A program made the translations under genes and the position numbers. A stretch of DNA of 64,000 nucleotides, from contig NZ_JAMTCT010000005.1 in assembly GCF_024171995.1 (NCBI RefSeq), positions 248,001 to 312,000 of the forward strand, given 5' to 3'. Within the stretch, counting starts at the first letter, position 1. Each line of letters opens with the position of its first letter. A model generated the notes under the pieces. That model ran no database searches. It was not told the DNA's origin and worked only from the letters and a program-made list of their open reading frames with translations. This DNA comes from Promicromonospora umidemergens (GTDB lineage Bacteria > Actinomycetota > Actinomycetes > Actinomycetales > Cellulomonadaceae). Shown here one piece after another: positions 35,628 through 44,883 of this stretch.

Positions 35628-35764
35628 CAGGGCGGCTGGTTCGTTGGGCTCCGCGGTGGTCGTGGTGACGGGGGCGGCGTGGTTCGTTGGGCTTCGCGGT
35701 GATCGCGCTGACTGGGACGGCGCCATTGGCTGGGCCTCGCCGCGGTCGACCGACGCCTGTGGCG

Positions 35765-35883
35765 GGTGCCAGCTGGGCTGAACTTCGTTCACGTGGGCCC
35801 CGCATGGTTCACGTCTGCTGAATTGTTCGGCACAGCACGCATCGGCAGGGCTGAGATGAACGAAGTTCAGCCCAGCCGGCACC
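35765..35883. repeat. 27-bp inverted repeat with 65-bp interior
   Basis: A 27-base arm (35765-35791, containing GGGCTGAACTTCGTTCA) pairs with 35857-35883 with one mismatch. The interior has no coding potential. It lies in the 379-base non-coding stretch between the D-aminoacylase fragment and the GntR gene, and could be a small non-autonomous element or a structured RNA. Nothing else is seen in that stretch. Confidence 0.8.
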
Positions 35884-36006
35884 TCGCCAAGGGTCGTGGT
35901 GCACTCGGGCGCTCGGTCCGTGCATGGACCTGTCCATGTCAGAACGCGGCACCCTTGTCGGTGCTCTGCCTTGCCAGAGCACGGCAGGTCATATGTAATA
36001 TATCGC

Positions 36007-36693
36007 ATGCCCATCCCCGCGAACGCGTCCCCGATCGGCCGCCGTCTGCTGCGTGACGACGTCTACGCCCGCCTCCGCGACGCCATCGTCGACGGCAGCT
36101 TGGCGCCGGGCGAGCAGCTGCGCGACGGCGACCTCGCGGCCTGGCTCGGTGTGAGCCGCACGCCGGTGCGCGAGGCGCTGCTGCGCCTGGCCGAGGCCGG
36201 ACTGGTCGTCGCGCGCCCCGGCAGCTCGACGACCGTGAGCTCGCTGGACCTGCGGGACGTGCGCGGCGCGCGCGACGTCGTCGCCGCGATGCACGAGGTC
36301 GCCGTACGGGAGGCGGTGCGGAGCCTCACGGAGGCCGACCTCGAGGCGATGCGTGCGGCCAACCGCGAGTTCCGCGCGGCGATCGAGGCGGGCGACGTCG
36401 AGGCGGCGCTCCGTGCCGACGACGCGCTGCACGACGTGCCGGTGGCCGTGGCGGCGAACCGGGCCCTGGCGTCCGTGCTCGACCAGTTCACACCGGTGCT
36501 GCGCCGCGCGGAACGTCTGCGGTTCTCCTCGCTGGGCGGTCGCGCGTCGTTCGCCCGGCACGACGAGCTGATCCGGCTGTGTGCCGCCGGGGACGCGGAC
36601 AGGGCGGCGGCCGTCGCCTTCGACACCTGGTACACCCTGCCCACCGACGAGCCCACCGACCCGCCCGCCGACATGCCCGCCGACGAGGAGTAA
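36007..36693 (+). CDS. GntR family regulator (FCD domain)
   Basis: This 228-residue regulator has an N-terminal winged helix ([20 protein letters not shown], recognition helix [17 protein letters not shown]) and a C-terminal all-helical FCD ligand domain. The start is ATG 36007, immediately after an AT-rich stretch (CATATGTAATATATCGC) that holds the likely -10 box TAATAT and possibly the operator. It is followed by the ACC deaminase gene with only 2 bases between, so they form an operon with probable feedback by an amino acid or keto acid. Confidence 0.88.
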   Translation: MPIPANASPIGRRLLRDDVYARLRDAIVDGSLAPGEQLRDGDLAAWLGVSRTPVREALLRLAEAGLVVARPGSSTTVSSLDLRDVRGARDVVAAMHEVAVREAVRSLTEADLEAMRAANREFRAAIEAGDVEAALRADDALHDVPVAVAANRALASVLDQFTPVLRRAERLRFSSLGGRASFARHDELIRLCAAGDADRAAAVAFDTWYTLPTDEPTDPPADMPADEE

Positions 36694-36695
36694 CC

Positions 36696-37730
36696 ATGGC
36701 CCTGTCCGACTTCCCCCGCTACCCGCTGACCTTCGGGCCGAGCCCGGTCCACCCGCTGCCGCGGCTCACCGCCCACCTCGGCGGTGCCGCGGTCTGGGCC
36801 AAGCGCGAGGACTGCAACGCGGGCCTCGCCTACGGCGGCAACAAGACCCGCAAGCTGGAGTACATCGTCCCCGACGCCCTCGCGCAGGGCGCCGACACGC
36901 TCGTGTCGATCGGCGGGTACCAGTCCAACCACACGCGCCAGGTCGCCGCCGTCGCCGCGTCGCTGGGCCTGAAGGCGGTGCTGGTGCAGGAGAACTGGGT
37001 CGACTGGCCGGACTCCGTCGCCGACCGCGTCGGCAACATCATGCTCAGCCGGATCATGGGCGCCGAGGTGCGGCTCGACCCGGCCGGCTTCGGCATCGGG
37101 TTCAAGGACTCCTGGACGCGCGCGATCGACGAGGTCAAGGAGCGTGGCGGTACGCCGTATGCGATCCCGGCGGGCGCGTCCGACCACCGCCTCGGCGGGC
37201 TCGGGTTCGCCCACTGGGCGTACGAGGTCCAGCAGCAGGAGCGCGAGCTGGGCGTCTTCTTCGACACGATCGTCGTCTGCGCGGTCACCGGGTCTACCCA
37301 CGCGGGCATGATCGCCGGGTTCGCCGCGCTGGAGGAGGCCGGTGGCCGGCCGCGCCGAGTGATCGGGATCGACGCGAGCGCGAAGCTGGACGAGACGCGC
37401 GACCAGGTGGCCCGGATCGCGCGTGCAACGGCCGAGCTCATCGGCGTCGAGCGGCTGCTGCGCGACGACGAGATCACCGTGCTGCCCGGCTGGGCCGGGG
37501 ACAAGTACGGGATTCCGGTGGAGTCGACGCTCGACGCGATCCGGCTCACCGGCCGGCTCGAGGGCGTCATCATCGACCCGGTCTACGAGGGCAAGTCGAT
37601 GGCTGGCCTGATCGACCTCGTCACCAGCGGTGAGATCCCCGCCGACGCCCAGGTGCTCTACGCGCACCTGGGCGGCCAACCGGCCCTGAACGCCTACAGC
37701 GGCCTGTTCACGGAGACCTGGGCCGGCTGA
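36696..37730 (+). CDS. acdS: 1-Aminocyclopropane-1-carboxylate deaminase
   Basis: This PLP enzyme opens the cyclopropane ring of ACC to give 2-oxobutyrate and ammonia. The 344-residue length fits. The PLP lysine is Lys50 in [11 protein letters not shown], preceded by the [13 protein letters not shown] signature. The ACC-deaminase marks, rather than those of D-cysteine desulfhydrase, are the YEGKS motif (Tyr297-Glu298) and the LGG leucine at 325. GAGGAG at the end of the GntR gene serves as its ribosome binding site. This activity lowers plant ethylene and suggests plant association. Confidence 0.9.
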   Translation: MALSDFPRYPLTFGPSPVHPLPRLTAHLGGAAVWAKREDCNAGLAYGGNKTRKLEYIVPDALAQGADTLVSIGGYQSNHTRQVAAVAASLGLKAVLVQENWVDWPDSVADRVGNIMLSRIMGAEVRLDPAGFGIGFKDSWTRAIDEVKERGGTPYAIPAGASDHRLGGLGFAHWAYEVQQQERELGVFFDTIVVCAVTGSTHAGMIAGFAALEEAGGRPRRVIGIDASAKLDETRDQVARIARATAELIGVERLLRDDEITVLPGWAGDKYGIPVESTLDAIRLTGRLEGVIIDPVYEGKSMAGLIDLVTSGEIPADAQVLYAHLGGQPALNAYSGLFTETWAG

Positions 37731-37751
37731 TGCTCCTGGGCCGACCTCGGG

Positions 37752-38741
37752 TCACGCCCTCGCGATGATGCGGCCGGCGACCTCCGCCGCGCGGTCGATC
37801 GGCACGGCGAACCCGATCCCGATGTTCCCCGAGTCGCCGACCGTCGCGATGGCGGTGTTGATGCCGACCACCTGACCGCGCAGGTCGACCAACGGCCCGC
37901 CCGAGTTGCCCTGGTTGATCGACGCGTCGGTCTGGATCATCGGCCCGGGGTAGTCGCCGGAGCTGCGGTCGACGGCGCTGACGACGCCCGCCGTGACGCT
38001 GCCAGTCAGCCCGAGCGGCGAGCCGACGGCGATGACCGGCTGGCCGATCCGCAGCGCGGAGCTGCGGCCAAGGGCCGCGGCCGGAGTGTTGCCGAGGTCG
38101 GCCTCGATCACGGCGATGTCGTTGCGCTCGTCGGCGCCGAGCACGCGCCCGGTGACCGAGCGCCCGTCATCGAGCAGCAGCTCGACCGTCGAGGCGCCGA
38201 CGACGACGTGCCCGTTGGTCACCACGTGGCTGCCGTCGATGATCACGCCCGACCCACCTCGGGACCCGGCCCGGACCTGCACGACGCTCGGCAGGGCACG
38301 CTGGGCGGCGCTCGCCGTCGTCGTGCCAGTGCCCTGGCCTACGGCTGCCGGTGGCGCGTGGGCCTGCTCCGGGGCGGTAGCCAGGCCGGTGACAAGGCCC
38401 GTCGTGGCCGATCCGAGCAGCGCACCCAGGGCCAGGGCGGTGGCCATGGTCAGCAGAGGCCGCGGACGGCGCAGCCGAACGGCGTCGCGCGGGGGCACGG
38501 GATCGGGCGGCAGGCCGAGCGGGTGGACCGGGCCGGACGCAGCAGCGGGCGGGAGCAGCCGGCTGCGGACCGGCTCCGGCTCGGGCGGCCGCGGAGCGAC
38601 GGGTTCGCCGAGGACGAAGTGGCGCGGCCCGGCGGGCCGACCCAGGTCGACCGGAGCACGGTTGCCGCTCAGGGCACCACGGTCGGCCGGAGAGCCGACG
38701 CCGGTCGGGTAGCCGTTGAGGTGGGGGTCGGGGTTCGACAA
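37752..38741 (-). CDS. HtrA-like trypsin-fold serine protease without PDZ domain
   Basis: This 329-residue protein has a proline-rich cytoplasmic N-terminus, one transmembrane helix at about 96-123, and an extracytoplasmic S1C protease domain with His178 (TNGHVVV), Asp208 (RNDIAVIE) and Ser280 (QGNSGGPL). Most HtrA proteins end in a PDZ domain; this one stops directly after the protease fold. The start is TTG 38741 with AAGGAG seven bases upstream. It runs in the same direction as the VWA operon. Confidence 0.9.
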   Translation of the reverse strand: MSNPDPHLNGYPTGVGSPADRGALSGNRAPVDLGRPAGPRHFVLGEPVAPRPPEPEPVRSRLLPPAAASGPVHPLGLPPDPVPPRDAVRLRRPRPLLTMATALALGALLGSATTGLVTGLATAPEQAHAPPAAVGQGTGTTTASAAQRALPSVVQVRAGSRGGSGVIIDGSHVVTNGHVVVGASTVELLLDDGRSVTGRVLGADERNDIAVIEADLGNTPAAALGRSSALRIGQPVIAVGSPLGLTGSVTAGVVSAVDRSSGDYPGPMIQTDASINQGNSGGPLVDLRGQVVGINTAIATVGDSGNIGIGFAVPIDRAAEVAGRIIARA

Positions 38742-38762
38742 GGGAACACTCCTTCGAACGGT

Positions 38763-39782
38763 TCAGACCAGCCGGGAGAACCAACGCAGGGACAGTGCGG
38801 TGGCGGTGATCGCGAGCGCGAGGCCGAGCAGGACCAGGGGCGTGGTGACCAGCGTGGTCTCGGTGCGCCAGCCGATCGCGGAGCCGATGTCCTCGTAGAC
38901 CTGGTCCAGCTCGGCCCCGCTCTCGGCGCTGTAGAAGTGGCCGCCGGTCTCCTCGGCGATCAGGCGCAGGGAGTCGTCGTCGGCGGGTGCGGACTGGGTA
39001 CGGAAGCCGTTGCCGATGACGCCGTCGGGCGTGCCGTACGCGATGGTGGAGACCGGCATCTGGGCGTCGAGCGCCGCCGGCACGGAGTCGGCGGGGCTGC
39101 GTCCGACCGTGTTGAACCCGTCGGAGAGCAGGACCAGCCGGGCCGGGATCAGCTCGTCGGGCCGGGTGTCGCCCCCGTCGTCGCCAGGTGCGCTGCTGCC
39201 GCCGTCCGACGGATCGCGGTCCGACGACTCGCTGTTCGCGGCCGCCTGCCGCACCACCTCCTCGGCGGAGGCAAACACGGCCTCGCCGATGGCGGTGCCG
39301 CCCCCGGCCTCCAGGCCTTCGATGGCGTTCTCGACGAGCACGCGGTCCGCGGTGACCGGGGCGACCAGCTCGGCCTCCTCGGCGAACGCGACGACGCCCA
39401 CCTGGACCGTCTCGGGGAGCTCGCGGACGAACCGCACGGCGGCCCCCTTGGCGGCGGTCAGCCGGTCGGGCGGGACGTCCTGCGCCTCCATCGAGCCGGA
39501 CACGTCGATGGCGACGATGACCGTCGCGCGCTCGTACGGCACGCGGAGCCGCATCTCCGGCCCGGCCGCCGCGGTGGCGAACGCCCCGAGCGCGAGCAGC
39601 ACGAGGCCCGTCGCGAGGTGCCGTCGCCAGCGTGGGCGGGCGGGGGCGACCCGGTCGAGCATCGGCAGGGTCGCGAAGCGGACGGCGTAGCGGGTGCGGC
39701 GCCGCTGCAGCAGGACGTACGCCAGCGCGAGCGCGGCGACGGGCACGAGGGCGAGCAGGATCAGGGGATCGGTGAAGGTCAC
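38763..39782 (-). CDS. VWA domain membrane protein (BatA-like)
   Basis: This 339-residue protein has an N-terminal double-helix anchor (residues 8-25 and 58-74), a von Willebrand A domain with the metal-ion site DVSGSM (93-98), and a final transmembrane helix. BatA-like proteins act with MoxR ATPases and DUF58 proteins in envelope stress or metal-insertion roles that are still poorly defined. A Ser/Asp/Gly-rich insert near residue 190 is unusual. It overlaps the DUF58 stop by 4 bases. Confidence 0.88.
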   Translation of the reverse strand: MTFTDPLILLALVPVAALALAYVLLQRRRTRYAVRFATLPMLDRVAPARPRWRRHLATGLVLLALGAFATAAAGPEMRLRVPYERATVIVAIDVSGSMEAQDVPPDRLTAAKGAAVRFVRELPETVQVGVVAFAEEAELVAPVTADRVLVENAIEGLEAGGGTAIGEAVFASAEEVVRQAAANSESSDRDPSDGGSSAPGDDGGDTRPDELIPARLVLLSDGFNTVGRSPADSVPAALDAQMPVSTIAYGTPDGVIGNGFRTQSAPADDDSLRLIAEETGGHFYSAESGAELDQVYEDIGSAIGWRTETTLVTTPLVLLGLALAITATALSLRWFSRLV

Positions 39783-40756
39783 GGTGTCCTCCGGTGACGG
39801 CGGGCGGGGGCGCGACGGCGGTCCTTGACGAACCGGGCGAGCGCTGCCGCCCAGTCGTCGGCGGTGCTCACGCGCAGGTGTTCGGCGCGGGCGGCGCGTA
39901 CCGCCGCTGCTGTCTCGTCGCGATGCAGGGCGGCGACCGTCGCGTAGGCGAGGCGCAGCTCCGGGTCGGAGGTGGAGACCTCGCGCTGCACGCCCGTCTC
40001 GGGGTCGAGGAGCACTACCTCGCCGACGTCGGGCAGCTCGCGCTCACGCGGGTCGTCGACCTCGACGACTATCACGTCGTGCCTCGCGGTCAGCCGCCGG
40101 AGCGGCCCCTCCCACTCGAAGGGCCGCTCGATCGCGCCGTCGGGCGCCACCAGGTCGGTGACGACCACGCACAGCCCGCGGCGTCGGGCCCGGGCGCCGA
40201 GCCCGCGCAGGGCGTCCGACAGGGAGAGCGCCGGGCTGCCCTGGCGGACTGCCGCGTCGAGCCGGGTGAGCGCTGCCGCGGCGGCGCGCCCGGGGCGCGG
40301 CGAGATCCAGCGCAGGCCTGCCTCGTCGATCAGGCCGATGCCCACGCGGTTGCCCGGCCCGGTCGTGAGCAGGCCGACGGCGGCGGCCACCTGCTCGGCG
40401 ACGTCCACCTTCTCGGTCCGGGCGGTGCCGAAGGTCATGCTGGGGCTGCGGTCCACGAGGAGCCAGGTGTCCAGCTCGTGCTGGGCGCGGGTGCGCCACA
40501 GGTGCGGGTCGCCGGTGCGGGCGGTGACGTTCCAGTCGATCCGCCGCACGTCCTGCCCCGGCTGGTACCGGGTCAGCTCCTCCGGCTCGGAGCCGGGACC
40601 GAGCGCGTGCCCGTCGACGTCGCCCTGCAGCAGCCCGTCGACCCGGCGTCGGACGGTGAGCTCGAGCCTGCTGAACCTGCCCGCTGAGTCGTTCCGCGCA
40701 GAGTCGTTGCGCGCAGAGTCGTTGCGCGCAGAGTCGTTGCGTGGCGGGGCGGTCAT
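39779..40756 (-). CDS. DUF58 family protein
   Basis: This 325-residue protein has the DUF58 signature YQPGQDVRRIDWNVTARTG and a VWA-like fold including LLVDRSPSM. DUF58 proteins partner with MoxR ATPases. The N-terminus carries four copies of RNDSA from a 15-bp tandem repeat, so copy number may vary. It overlaps the MoxR remnant and the BatA-like gene by 4 bases each, so all three are coupled. Confidence 0.88.
   Translation of the reverse strand: MTAPPRNDSARNDSARNDSARNDSAGRFSRLELTVRRRVDGLLQGDVDGHALGPGSEPEELTRYQPGQDVRRIDWNVTARTGDPHLWRTRAQHELDTWLLVDRSPSMTFGTARTEKVDVAEQVAAAVGLLTTGPGNRVGIGLIDEAGLRWISPRPGRAAAAALTRLDAAVRQGSPALSLSDALRGLGARARRRGLCVVVTDLVAPDGAIERPFEWEGPLRRLTARHDVIVVEVDDPRERELPDVGEVVLLDPETGVQREVSTSDPELRLAYATVAALHRDETAAAVRAARAEHLRVSTADDWAAALARFVKDRRRAPARRHRRTP
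40683..40742 (-). repeat. Four tandem 15-bp repeats at the DUF58 start
   Basis: Units at 40683, 40698, 40713 and 40728 (GCAGAGTCGTTGCGC; the first and last differ by one or two bases) encode RNDSA repeats. In-frame expansion or loss would not shift the frame. Confidence 0.9.
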
Positions 40757-41583
40757 CGCACGACCACCTCCTCCTCGGCGGGCGCCACGCGCGGCTGCGG
40801 TACGGCGGCCAGGACGGCGTCGACCACCGTGCGCGGGTCGACGCCGTCGGCAGCCGCGTCGAACGTGAGCACGAGCCGGTGGGCGAGGGTGTCGCCCGCG
40901 AGGTCGACGAGGTCCGCCGGCAGCACGTAGTCGCGCCCGCGCATGAGGGCCAGCGACCGCCCGGCGGCGATCAGGCCGAGGCTGCCGCGCGCGCTGACGC
41001 CGTACTCCAGCACGCCGTCGAGGTTGTGCAGGCCGTACTGGTGGGGCTTACGGGTGGCCATCACGACCGCCACCGCATACTGCGCGACGGCGTGGTGCAC
41101 GAACACCTGGTCCGCCTCGCGCTGGAGCTGGCGGACCGTCGCGGGGTCGAGCAGCGGTTCCGCGCGCGGGGGTGCGGCGCTCATGCGCTGCACGATCGTC
41201 AGCTCCTCCAGCTCGTCGGCATGGTCGACGTCGACCTTGAGCAGGAACCGGTCGCGCTGCGCCTCCGGCAGGGCGTAGACGCCGTCGCTCTCGATCGGGT
41301 TCTGGGTGGCCAGGACGAGGAAGGGGTCCGGCAGCGCATAGGTGCGTCCGCCGATGCTGACCTGGCCCTCCGCCATCGCCTCCAGCAGGGCCGACTGCAC
41401 CTTGGCGGGGGCGCGGTTGATCTCGTCGGCGAGGACGAGGTTGGCGAACACCGGGCCGAGCTCGACGTCGAACTCCTCCCGCGACGGCTTCCAGACACGG
41501 GTGCCGACGATGTCGGACGGCATCAGGTCCGGCGTGAACTGCAGGCGGGCGAACGAGCCCCCTGCCACGGTCGCCAGCGTGGG
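40753..41583 (-). pseudogene. MoxR-type AAA+ ATPase lacking its P-loop
   Basis: The open frame (271 codons from GTG 41568, homology from about 41583) starts in the middle of the AAA+ core: TLATVAGGSFARLQFTPDLM, then the Walker B region LADEINRAP, sensor 1 (LATQNPIE) and the C-terminal lid. The roughly 90 N-terminal residues with the Walker A P-loop and lysine are missing, so ATP hydrolysis is not expected. The break falls within a few bases of the 5' break of the divergent kinase, pointing to one deletion. The rest is undamaged and still coupled to DUF58. Confidence 0.75.
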
Positions 41584-41585
41584 CG

Positions 41586-42838
41586 CGCACCGTACGGATG
41601 CGCCTGGCCCTGACCTACTCGGCGACGCTCTTCGGGATCACCGCCCTCATCCTCGCCGGGATCTACTTCGCGCTGTCCCAGAGCATCGTCGCGGCGCCCC
41701 TCGACCCCGTCACCGTCAAACGGTTCGAGAAGAAGTCCGACGGCAGCATCGCCTACAAGGCCGGCGAGCAGTTCCAGGCGGCAGACCTCGACACCGTGCA
41801 GCAGGCCGTGAACTACAGCGCGCTGCAGACCCTCCGGGACTACTCCGCGGTGGCGCTCGCGGTGATGTTCCTGCTCAGCGTCGCCGTGGGCTGGTGGGTC
41901 TCCGGACGCGCGCTGCGGCCCGTCGAGGCCATCACGCGCACCGCCCAGGAGATCGGGGCGACCGACCTGTCCCGGCGGATCGGCGCGACCGGCCCGCGCG
42001 ACGAGCTGCGCACCCTCGCCGACACGATCGACGGGATGCTCGACCGCTTGGACCGGGCCTTTACCGCCGAGCGGCGGCTCATCGAGGACGTGTCCCACGA
42101 GCTGCGCAACCCCGTGATGGTGGTGCAGGCGAACGTCGAGGCGGTGCTCGGCAACGAGCAGGCCGACCGGGCGCAGCGGGCGGAGGCGACCGCCGTCGTG
42201 CTGGGCGCGACCAGCCGGATGTCCCGCCTCCTGGAGGATCTGCTCGCGACGGCGCGGTTCCGATCGGAGGCGTTTGCGGACCGGGAGGTGACCTCGCCGC
42301 GTTGGCGGAGTCCGCCGTCCGCGAGAACCGGGCGGTCGCCGAGCGGCGGGGGGTGTCGATCGTCGAACGGAGCCATCCCGGCCCGGTCGCCTACGGCGAC
42401 GCGAACGCGCTGGGCCGTGCTGTCGACAACCTGCTGTCCAACGCGGTGCGGCTCGCGCCGGTGGGCAGCGCGATCACCGTGGGTGTGGGCAGCAGGCTGG
42501 GCTGGGCCTGGATCGCCGTGGCGGACGAGGGGCCGGGGGTGCCGGCCGAGGCGCGGGACCGGATCTTCGACCGGTTCTACCGCGGGGAGGACGGGAACGG
42601 GGCTGCTGCCGGGCCGGCCGACGGCGCTGCGCCGGCCGGCCAGGCGGAGCGGCCGGACGGCTCCGGCCTGGGGCTGGCGATCGCCCGCCAGGTCGCCGAG
42701 AGCCACGACGGCCACCTGCTGCACACGGACCACGGCACGAGCGGCAGCACGTTCACGGTCTGGCTCCCCGACCGGACGCTGGACCGTGCGACCGAACGCG
42801 GTGACACGCCGCCGAGCGGAGACCCGCTCGGTTCGTGA
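41586..42838 (+). pseudogene. Sensor histidine kinase with one-base frameshift and lost 5' end
   Basis: The first frame (ATG 41598) encodes two membrane helices, a HAMP domain (SGRALRPVEAITRTAQEIG) and the HisKA domain with phospho-acceptor His in IEDVSHELRNPV. Near 42283 the coding shifts by one base; the second frame reads DLAALAESAVRENRAVA, the N-box VDNLLSNAVRLAPV, and the ATPase G-boxes to the stop at 42838. One missing base at GAGGTGACCTC explains it. Upstream codons still look kinase-like (WARTVRM), so the 5' end is cut at the junction with MoxR. Its response regulator is absent. Confidence 0.75.
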
Positions 42839-42883
42839 CCGCCGGCCCAGGGTGCCGTTCGGCGCGCGGCGACCGGACGGTCA

Positions 42884-43840
42884 TCAGCCGACGACCTCTC
42901 GGCCCACCGCCCGCAGCGCGTCCAGCACCGTCCTGACCGCGAGCCGTTCGGCCCGGTCGGGCCGCAGGATCGCGACGATCCACCGCGCGGCGTCCATGCC
43001 GTGCACCGGTCGCAGGACGATCCCCGCGCCGGGCGTGGTGCTGTACCGGGGAAGCACGGCGACACGGTCGCCGGCAGCGACGAGCGCCTCGACCAGCCGG
43101 TTGTCGCGGATCCGCTGGACCACCCGGACCGGGGTGCCGGTCGCTGTCTCGACGGCGATGCGCAGGTCGTCGAACGGGTAGCCGAGCGGCACGCCGTACC
43201 ACTCGTGGAGCACGACGTCCCGGGCCGTGACCCGCGCCTTGGTCGCCAGCACGTGATCTGCCCGCATGGCGATGTCGAGCGGCTCGCGGAGCAGGGCCGC
43301 GGTGACCAGGTGTTCCGCTCCGGCGGGCACAGGCCCGGTAAAGCTGTGCCCGACGACGACGTCGTGGTCGGCGACCATCCCGGGATACTCCGACTCGGCG
43401 ATGTCGACGTCGGTGCACTCGAGACCGACCGCCGTGTCCGCGAGCCGGCTCAGGACCTCGGGCAGCAGGACCGCCGCCGCGCTCGGCAGCGCCGCCAGAC
43501 GCACGGTGCCGGACGCCGACCCCAGGTACGCATCCCATCTGGCCTGCACCTGGGCGATCGTCCGCGCGAGGTCGCGACCGCCGTCGGCCAAGAGCCTGCC
43601 CGCCTCGGTGAGCCGCACACCTCGGCCGTGCGGCTCCACCAGCGGGATCCCACCCAGCTCACGCTGCGCCGTGCGGAGCTGCTGCGACACGGCCGACGGC
43701 GTCCGATGGGTCGCCTCAGCGACCGCCGTCACGGAGTGCCGGTCGGCGAGCTCGCGGAGCAGGTCGAGGTGACGAGGGTCCATCCGGGACAGGTCGTGAC
43801 CGCGCCGCCGGGGCTCTGCGTCCATGAAGGCAGCATCCAT
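42884..43840 (-). CDS. LysR family transcriptional regulator
   Basis: This regulator of up to 318 residues has the LysR winged helix (MDPRHLDLLRELADRHSVTA to SAVSQQLRTAQRELG) and a substrate-binding co-inducer domain (GTVRLAALPSAAAVLLPEVL). The outer ATG 43840 lies 6 bases after TAGGTT and would give a leaderless mRNA; ATG 43783 gives the usual LysR N-terminus, so the true start is not settled. It is divergent from the DMT transporter, with dyads in between. Confidence 0.87.
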   Translation of the reverse strand: MDAAFMDAEPRRRGHDLSRMDPRHLDLLRELADRHSVTAVAEATHRTPSAVSQQLRTAQRELGGIPLVEPHGRGVRLTEAGRLLADGGRDLARTIAQVQARWDAYLGSASGTVRLAALPSAAAVLLPEVLSRLADTAVGLECTDVDIAESEYPGMVADHDVVVGHSFTGPVPAGAEHLVTAALLREPLDIAMRADHVLATKARVTARDVVLHEWYGVPLGYPFDDLRIAVETATGTPVRVVQRIRDNRLVEALVAAGDRVAVLPRYSTTPGAGIVLRPVHGMDAARWIVAILRPDRAERLAVRTVLDALRAVGREVVG

Positions 43841-43846
43841 GAAGGC

Positions 43847-43886
43847 AACCTACAAGGACCTGTAGAAACTTTCGCTTGTCCTACAG
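43847..43886. promoter_or_regulatory. LysR operator and -10 box in divergent promoter
   Basis: TAGGTT on the minus strand (43847-43852) is the LysR -10 box. A CTACA-6-TGTAG dyad (43850-43865) and a second CTGTAG/CTACAG pair (43860-43865 and 43881-43886) fit LysR-type binding sites shared by both genes. Confidence 0.6.
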
Positions 43887-43911
43887 AACCGCCGCCGCAC
43901 AGACTCAGGCC

Positions 43912-44835
43912 ATGCCGATCTCGCACCGCCTGCTCGCCGTGTCCGTCGCGGCCATGTGGGGTCTCAACTTCATCGCCATCGACGCCTCGCTCGGCCAGTT
44001 CCCGCCGTTCCTGCTCGTGGCGCTCCGGTTCGCGATCATCGCCGTACCGACCCTGCTCCTCGTACCGCGTCCGCGGGTGCCGGTGCGCTGGCTGCTCGGG
44101 TACGGCATCGGCTTCGGCACCCTGCAGTTCCTGTTCCTGTACTGGGGCATGGCCGTCGGCATGCCGACCGGGCTGGCGTCGCTGGTGCTGCAGTCGTCGG
44201 CGCCGTTCACCGTGCTGCTCGGCGCGGTCGCGTTCCGGGACCGGGTGCCCGCACGGCAGCTGGTGGGGCTGGGCGTGGCGACGCTGGGACTGGCAGTGGT
44301 GGGCTGGTCCCAGGCGCAGGCCGCCGCGTTCGCACCGTTCCTGCTGGTGCTGGCCGGCGGCTTCGGGTGGGCGATCGGCAACGTGTCCAACGCGCGGGCC
44401 AGGGCGGCGAACCCGCTGCACCTCACACTGTGGATGTCGGTGGTGCCGCCCGTGCCGATGTTCGCGCTGTCCCTGGCAGTGGAGGGTCCGGACGCGATCG
44501 CCGCGGCGTTCGTCCCCGGACCGCACATGGTCTCGGCACTGGTCGGGCTGGCCTACACGGTGCTGATCGGGACGCTCGTCGGATCCGGGATCTGGACCTG
44601 GCTGATGGCCCGGCACCCAGCAGGCGTCGTCGCGCCGTTCTCGATGCTGGTCCCCGTGGTGGGACTCAGCGCTTCGGCGGTGCTGCTGGGCGAGGACATC
44701 GAGGCGGCGACCGCGCTCGGCGCCGCGCTGGTGATCGGTGGGGTGCTCTGGGGCGCGTTGCGCAAGGCCAACGCTCCGACCCCGGTCGGAGCGGAGGGTC
44801 CTCCTGCCTCGACGCGCGAGAGAGTCGGGTCCTAA
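43912..44835 (+). CDS. EamA family (DMT) transporter
   Basis: This 307-residue membrane protein has ten hydrophobic segments forming two EamA repeats (AMWGLNFIAIDASLG opening; GSGIWTWLMARHPAGVVAPF in the second). Such proteins export amino acids or other small metabolites. The start is ATG 43912. Expression is probably controlled by the divergent LysR regulator. It is followed by a small two-helix protein gene with its own ribosome binding site. Confidence 0.88.
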   Translation: MPISHRLLAVSVAAMWGLNFIAIDASLGQFPPFLLVALRFAIIAVPTLLLVPRPRVPVRWLLGYGIGFGTLQFLFLYWGMAVGMPTGLASLVLQSSAPFTVLLGAVAFRDRVPARQLVGLGVATLGLAVVGWSQAQAAAFAPFLLVLAGGFGWAIGNVSNARARAANPLHLTLWMSVVPPVPMFALSLAVEGPDAIAAAFVPGPHMVSALVGLAYTVLIGTLVGSGIWTWLMARHPAGVVAPFSMLVPVVGLSASAVLLGEDIEAATALGAALVIGGVLWGALRKANAPTPVGAEGPPASTRERVGS

Positions 44836-44883
44836 GGTGTCGACGAAGAATGAGCGACAGTGCGTCCCCGACTGGAGGAAATC

